13,136 bases of DNA from an uncultured Bacteroidales bacterium. GTDB taxonomy: Bacteria; Bacteroidota; Bacteroidia; Bacteroidales; UBA932. The position numbers were made by a program, and so were the translations under genes. Below, one piece after another: positions 9,815-13,136 of the stretch; the first letter of the stretch is position 1, and each line of letters begins with the position of its first letter. The DNA is taken from NCBI GenBank assembly GCA_946614205.1, contig CAMOGR010000203.1, forward strand, positions 1-13,136, read 5' to 3'. The notes below the pieces were generated by a model. The model did not search any database and was not told the origin of the DNA. It saw only the letters and a list, made by a program, of their open reading frames with translations.

Positions 9815-10315
9815 CTATTCGGAGAGCTTTTCGTAGACGGCGAACTCGTAGCTCAGGCCGCTTTCTCCGTCGGTGCGGGTCTCTGATGTGCTGACCCTCC
9901 GCCAGACGGCGGGGTCGATTACCGGGAAGAAGGTGTCGGCGTCGGGTACGGTGGTGTGTACGTGGGTGATGTAGAGGCGGTCCATGTCGGGCATGGCGGC
10001 GCGGTACACCGAGGCTCCTCCTATCACGAAGCACTTTTCGGCTCCCGTGGCCCGGGCTGCGTCATAAGCCTGGTCGAAGGAATATACGCATTCCACCTCC
10101 GGAATGGGCTCCCCGCCCAGGTTGAGGACTATGTTGGTGCGGCCCTTCAGCGGCCTGAAAGGAAGCGAGAAGTACGTCGTGCGGCCCATTATCACAGGGA
10201 AGCCCTTCGTCTTGTCCTTGAAGTACTTGAGGTCTTCTGCAAGGTGCCAGGGAAGCTGGCCGCGTACGCCTATGGCGTTGTCGTCGGCAATGGCGACTAT
10301 CAGGCATTTTTTCAT
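9815..10315 (-). CDS. folA: Dihydrofolate reductase
   Basis: This is a 166-residue DHFR (usual size about 160-170), reducing dihydrofolate to tetrahydrofolate with NADPH in the cytoplasm. The sequence starts [19 protein letters not shown]. It then shows [13 protein letters not shown], where Asp28 aligns with the catalytic acid Asp27 of the E. coli enzyme. Next come [21 protein letters not shown], with the NADPH-contacting Gly-Arg, [14 protein letters not shown] (about 96-109) with the paired glycines, and [15 protein letters not shown]. The ATG at 10313-10315 is chosen because the domain begins there. The longer open frame upstream is only the reverse reading of thyA and shows no conserved sequence. 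The start overlaps the thyA stop by 4 bases (ATGA), so the two enzymes of the thymidylate cycle are translationally coupled. This would be the target of trimethoprim. Confidence 0.97.
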   Translation of the reverse strand: MKKCLIVAIADDNAIGVRGQLPWHLAEDLKYFKDKTKGFPVIMGRTTYFSLPFRPLKGRTNIVLNLGGEPIPEVECVYSFDQAYDAARATGAEKCFVIGGASVYRAAMPDMDRLYITHVHTTVPDADTFFPVIDPAVWRRVSTSETRTDGESGLSYEFAVYEKLSE

Positions 10316-11106
10316 ACTGCGACGGGTGCTTTGATTGCCGGCCAGGGGTCGTAACCTTCGAGGGTGAAGTCCTCGTAGCGGAAGTCGAACAGCGACTTCA
10401 CGTCCGGATTGAGTATCATGCGCGGCAGGGGGCGCGGCTCCCGCGAAAGCTGCTCGGCGACCTGGTCGAAATGGTTGAGATAGATATGGGTATCTCCGGT
10501 TGTATGTATGAACTCGCCGGGCTGCAGTCCGCAGACCTGAGCGAGCATCATTGTGAGAAGGGAGTACGACGCTATGTTGAAGGGAACCCCGAGGAAGGTG
10601 TCGGCGCTGCGCTGGTACAGCTGGCAGGAGAGCTTTCCGCCGGCCACGTAGAACTGGAAGAGGCAGTGGCAGGGCGGCAGGGCCATTTTGTCGACGTCGG
10701 CAGGGTTCCAGGCGCATACGAGCATGCGGCGGGAGTCGGGGTTGTTCCTGATCTGGTCGATAACCTGGCTCAGCTGGTCGATCGAGCGGCCGTCGGGAGC
10801 CTGCCAGCTGCGCCACTGCTTGCCGTACACCGGGCCCAGGTCGCCGTTTTCATCGGCCCATTCGTCCCAGATGGAGACCTTGTTGTCGTGGAGGTATCCT
10901 ATGTTGGTGTCGCCTGCGATGAACCACAGCAGTTCGTGGATTATGGAACGCAGATGGACTTTCTTGGTTGTGAGCAGCGGGAAGCCGTCGGCGAGGTTGA
11001 AGCGCATCTGGTATCCGAAGACACTCTGTGTGCCCACCCCGGTGCGGTCGTGCTTTATGGTGCCGTTTTCGCGTATGTAACGCAGAAGGTCGAGATACTG
11101 TTTCAT
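10312..11106 (-). CDS. thyA: Thymidylate synthase
   Basis: This 264-residue ThyA, the same length as the E. coli enzyme, converts dUMP to dTMP using methylene-tetrahydrofolate and releases dihydrofolate for FolA. Visible landmarks are [13 protein letters not shown] with Arg21 (phosphate binding), [41 protein letters not shown], and the active site [11 protein letters not shown] with nucleophile Cys146. [20 protein letters not shown] (dUMP phosphate and base contacts) and HIYLNH follow, and the C-terminal KAPVAV closes the active site. Every catalytic residue is present. The ATG (11104-11106) overlaps the stop of the upstream lipoprotein gene and the stop overlaps the folA start, both as ATGA. 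The classical ThyA, rather than the flavin-dependent ThyX, fits the co-encoded DHFR. Confidence 0.99.
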   Translation of the reverse strand: MKQYLDLLRYIRENGTIKHDRTGVGTQSVFGYQMRFNLADGFPLLTTKKVHLRSIIHELLWFIAGDTNIGYLHDNKVSIWDEWADENGDLGPVYGKQWRSWQAPDGRSIDQLSQVIDQIRNNPDSRRMLVCAWNPADVDKMALPPCHCLFQFYVAGGKLSCQLYQRSADTFLGVPFNIASYSLLTMMLAQVCGLQPGEFIHTTGDTHIYLNHFDQVAEQLSREPRPLPRMILNPDVKSLFDFRYEDFTLEGYDPWPAIKAPVAV

Positions 11107-12134
11107 ATTCTGTCGAGGTATGACAGGACTTTCTCCGTAGGTGCGTCCTTCAGCAGAACGCGCTTGGAGGAGTCCAGAAGGTACAGGGAAGGTATGGCGC
11201 GGATGCCGTATTTGCCGCTGTCGCGCAGCTTGAAGGTGTAGTCGTATCCGTTTATCCAGCCCGCCGGGTAATTGGGCAGGTAGTCACGCCATTTGCTCAC
11301 TTCTTCGTCGATGTAGATGTTGACTATGGCAAGGCGGCCGGTGGCGATGTAGCTGTCGATGTAGCTCCGGGTGCGGATTTCGTTGATGATGTCCTTGCAG
11401 GCGGTGCAGCCCGGGTTGCTGAAGAAGAGAACCGTGTATTCGGCCCGTACGCCGTACAGACTGCCCTTGCTGCCGTCGGCGGTGCTGAAGCGGAAGTCGG
11501 GAACGGCGGTGCCGTAGCGGTTCGTGCGGCACACCCTGGCCTCGTAAGCGTATGCGGCGCGCATGTCTTCAGGGGTGAAGGCGCTGCGCTCCATGCCCTC
11601 TGCGAAGGGGAGGTAGAGGTCTTCGTCACGAAGGGGCGAGTTGGGGTCGTACAGGTACTTGGAGACCATCTCCGTGAAGCGGAGGTAAGCGAGCGACGAA
11701 GTGTCCGCCTTCTGGTGGTTCTCCAGAAGACTGAACAGGTGCGCCACGCTCCTGCCGGCCTGGCCGAGGGGCGCCCGGTCGTCGGGGGTGGAGAGGTCCT
11801 TGACGGCGGAAAGAATGCCGATGTAATTGGCAAGGGCCTGTTCCACTTCTCCGTCGGCAACACCCAGGATGCTGCCGGGACCGGTGGTGCCGCCCTCGTT
11901 GAAGAAAGCGTCCCAATAGTGCTCAAGAGTGTACTCGCGGGCGGCTGTCGGGTCGTCCCCGTATACCATGGGAAGGCTCATTGCAGGAAATGCGTGAAGT
12001 GCGGAAGTCTCAGGCTCAGAATAACTTGCCTTGCTCGCTTGCTTGCCTCCGGAAGTGGCGGAACCCGGGGAACCGCCCCCGCATGCGGCGAGGCAGAGCA
12101 AAAAGGAGAGCGCAAAAAGTCGTACAATCTTCAT
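11103..12134 (-). CDS. DUF5106/TlpA-like thioredoxin-fold lipoprotein
   Basis: This 343-residue exported protein has a signal peptide at 1-17, lipobox L-A-A-C and lipidated Cys18, followed by a Gly/Ser-rich linker. The middle part (about 55-195), helical with [10 protein letters not shown] and [11 protein letters not shown], resembles the DUF5106 region found in Bacteroidetes. The C-terminal part (about 210-343) is a thioredoxin fold: [36 protein letters not shown] with the redox pair C243-T-A-C246, NIYIDEE and [11 protein letters not shown] with the cis-Pro (315). It would exchange disulfides in envelope proteins or take part in redox stress tolerance; the client is unknown. It is the first gene of the seven-gene leftward cluster and overlaps the thyA start by 4 bases. 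A TATCTTTG promoter element lies 6 bases before its ATG. Confidence 0.88.
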   Translation of the reverse strand: MKIVRLFALSFLLCLAACGGGSPGSATSGGKQASKASYSEPETSALHAFPAMSLPMVYGDDPTAAREYTLEHYWDAFFNEGGTTGPGSILGVADGEVEQALANYIGILSAVKDLSTPDDRAPLGQAGRSVAHLFSLLENHQKADTSSLAYLRFTEMVSKYLYDPNSPLRDEDLYLPFAEGMERSAFTPEDMRAAYAYEARVCRTNRYGTAVPDFRFSTADGSKGSLYGVRAEYTVLFFSNPGCTACKDIINEIRTRSYIDSYIATGRLAIVNIYIDEEVSKWRDYLPNYPAGWINGYDYTFKLRDSGKYGIRAIPSLYLLDSSKRVLLKDAPTEKVLSYLDRI

Positions 12135-12140
12135 AACTTA

Positions 12141-12148
12141 CAAAGATA
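12141..12148 (-). promoter_or_regulatory. Bacteroidetes -7 promoter element for the DUF5106-thyA-folA-mutS cluster
   Basis: TATCTTTG on the minus strand is an exact TAnnTTTG match, with its end 6 bases before the ATG at 12134. The matching -33 TTTG is not visible at 19-21 bases upstream, where the bases read GCCGA, so the promoter may be weak or activator-dependent. If used, the message would have almost no leader. It lies back to back with the rightward promoter of the transporter. Confidence 0.45.
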
Positions 12149-12159
12149 GTTAAAATTCG

Positions 12160-12189
12160 TTGGTGTTTCGGCTTTTATTTTTAATTTTG
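12160..12189 (+). promoter_or_regulatory. Bacteroidetes-type promoter for the YeiH-like transporter
   Basis: TTGG at 12160-12163 and TAATTTTG at 12182-12189, with 19 bases between TTG and TA, fit the housekeeping Bacteroidetes promoter (TTTG, 19-21 bases, TAnnTTTG). The -7 element is exact and the -33 element matches three of four bases. The predicted start near 12195 leaves a leader of about 16 bases before the ATG at 12212. The surrounding bases are AT-rich, unlike the coding sequence on either side. Confidence 0.6.
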
Positions 12190-12211
12190 CGACTGCTAAA
12201 ATCGAAATCGC

Positions 12212-13136
12212 ATGAAACGACAGTCAAAACTCCTGCATACCGAAGACTGGCTCGCAGTCTGGATTGGTTTCATCATTATCGCCGCCGGCCTTGTGGCCGT
12301 GCTTACCGGCGCCTTCGACTTTTCCGCTCTCAAGTTCAAGACCTGGACTCTCGGCGAACAGCTTACCGGCGCAGCCGCAGCGAAGGCCGTTCCCCTGGGC
12401 GAACAGCTTGCAAGCGGAGCCTTCTGGCTCAAGATGCTGCTTACCGCAGGGGTGCTGGGCGTGCTGTTCACCATCGGCGCCGTTCTGACCGGCGAGAAGG
12501 TGCGCAGGTACGTCCCCGCGTTCATCGTGGTGTTCCTGCTTTCCGTCGTGGTCAGGCTCATCAGCGCCGAGTTCACCCTCAACCGCTATCTCGAATGGGC
12601 CTTCTGGGCGCTTATCGTAGGAATGCTGATATCCAACACCATCGGCACTCCGGGGTGGCTCAAGCCCGCCGTGCGAACCGAATTCTACATCAAGACCGGC
12701 CTTGTGATAATGGGCTTCTCGGTGCTGTTCTCCAACATTGCCAAATTCGGGCTTTACGGCCTCGGAATCGCATGGGTCGTCACTCCCATAGTGATTCTGT
12801 TCATGTGGTGGTTCGGCACCCGCGTGCTCAAGATTGACAACAAGCCGCTCGTCATAACCATGGCTTCCGCCACGAGCGTCTGCGGCACTTCGGCCGCCAT
12901 CGCTTCTGGTGCGGCGTCGGGCTGCAAGAAGGACGACCTTACCATGACCATTTCCATTTCCATCATCTTCACAGTGCTGATGATGGTCCTGGAGCCTGTT
13001 CTGATTCGCGCCAGCGGCATGTCCCCCATCATGGGCGGAGCGCTCATCGGAGGCACTGTCGACAGCACCGGTGCGGTTGCAGTGGCAGGTTCCGTACTGG
13101 GAGGCGAAGCCGAGAAGGCCGCGGTGCTGGTAAAGA
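12212..13136 (+). CDS. YeiH/UPF0324-family membrane transporter (putative sulfate exporter), N-terminal 308 codons
   Basis: The frame opens at ATG 12212 and has no stop before the window ends, so the C-terminus is missing. The 308 residues include hydrophobic segments at about 14-33, 73-93, 101-118, 127-143, 160-178, 183-201, 212-236 and 246-264. Family landmarks are WALIVGMLISNTIGTP (132-147), FYIKTGLVIMGFSVLF (158-173), SATSVCGTSAAIASGAA (219-235) and GGALIGGTVDSTGAVAVAG (275-293). UPF0324 proteins are annotated as putative sulfate exporters, although the substrate is poorly established. Compared with E. coli YeiH the signature GSTVHEVAQ reads GGTVDSTGA here, and the N-terminal half is longer. 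That fits the larger Bacteroidetes branch and may mean a different substrate. A good Bacteroidetes promoter lies upstream, and the gene diverges from the thyA cluster. Confidence 0.88.
   Translation, partial: MKRQSKLLHTEDWLAVWIGFIIIAAGLVAVLTGAFDFSALKFKTWTLGEQLTGAAAAKAVPLGEQLASGAFWLKMLLTAGVLGVLFTIGAVLTGEKVRRYVPAFIVVFLLSVVVRLISAEFTLNRYLEWAFWALIVGMLISNTIGTPGWLKPAVRTEFYIKTGLVIMGFSVLFSNIAKFGLYGLGIAWVVTPIVILFMWWFGTRVLKIDNKPLVITMASATSVCGTSAAIASGAASGCKKDDLTMTISISIIFTVLMMVLEPVLIRASGMSPIMGGALIGGTVDSTGAVAVAGSVLGGEAEKAAVLVK

Noticed and set aside
10316..10816. N-terminal extension of the DHFR frame by about 167 codons
   Set aside because: The extension reads thyA in another frame and is Arg/Pro/Ala-rich. 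The DHFR domain begins exactly at the ATG at 10315, which also gives the ATGA overlap with thyA.
12160..12837. Plus-strand open frame of 225 codons overlapping the transporter
   Set aside because: It is Arg-rich and lacks hydrophobic segments. The frame starting at 12212 contains clear UPF0324 motifs and runs to the window end, so this one is its shadow.

Overview
The window looks like chromosomal DNA from a GC-rich member of the Bacteroidales (an Alistipes- or Cryptobacteroides-like organism; the genus is a guess). The evidence is a NigD-like lipoprotein, a DUF5106/thioredoxin lipoprotein, a YfhO membrane protein of the Bacteroidetes type, a sigma factor followed by a gene with a 'PPEGLWE' N-terminus, and promoter elements matching the Bacteroidetes pattern (TTG, 19-21 bases, TAnnTTTG) rather than the E. 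coli one. Coding density is very high. No stretch over 100 bases lacks a gene, and there are no RNA genes, insertion sequences, CRISPR arrays or phage genes.

Left part (1-1361, minus strand): three overlapping genes read leftwards. They are a NigD-like lipoprotein, an ECF sigma factor whose GTG start lies inside the lipoprotein gene, and the first 55 codons of a probable anti-sigma or membrane protein running off the window. A short divergent region (1362-1453) holds a perfect 9-bp inverted repeat and a probable leftward promoter. It separates these genes from a rightward YfbK-type von Willebrand factor A lipoprotein (1454-2953). Together they look like a cell-envelope sensing locus.

Centre and right (2919-12134, minus strand): seven tightly packed genes, probably one transcription unit. 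In order of transcription they are a DUF5106/TlpA-like lipoprotein, thyA, folA, mutS, a GT4 glycosyltransferase, a CpXC zinc-ribbon protein and a YfhO-family membrane protein. Three junctions are 4-base ATGA overlaps and the other three gaps are 4, 6 and 26 bases. ThyA and FolA form the thymidylate cycle (TS makes dihydrofolate, DHFR recycles it). MutS repairs mismatches. The last three genes look like cell-surface glycan or lipid modification. The last gene overlaps the convergent VWA gene by 35 bases.

Right edge (12212-13136, plus strand): the first 308 codons of a YeiH/UPF0324-family transporter, divergent from the seven-gene cluster across a 77-base region with recognisable promoter elements for both directions.

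Most genes belong to known families. I see no clear undescribed defence or mobile system. The points most worth a second look are the lipoprotein/sigma/anti-sigma overlap with its operator-like palindrome, the CpXC gene coupled to glycosyltransferases, the identical bases at the starts of mutS and the DUF5106 gene, and the altered signature loop in the YeiH-like transporter.
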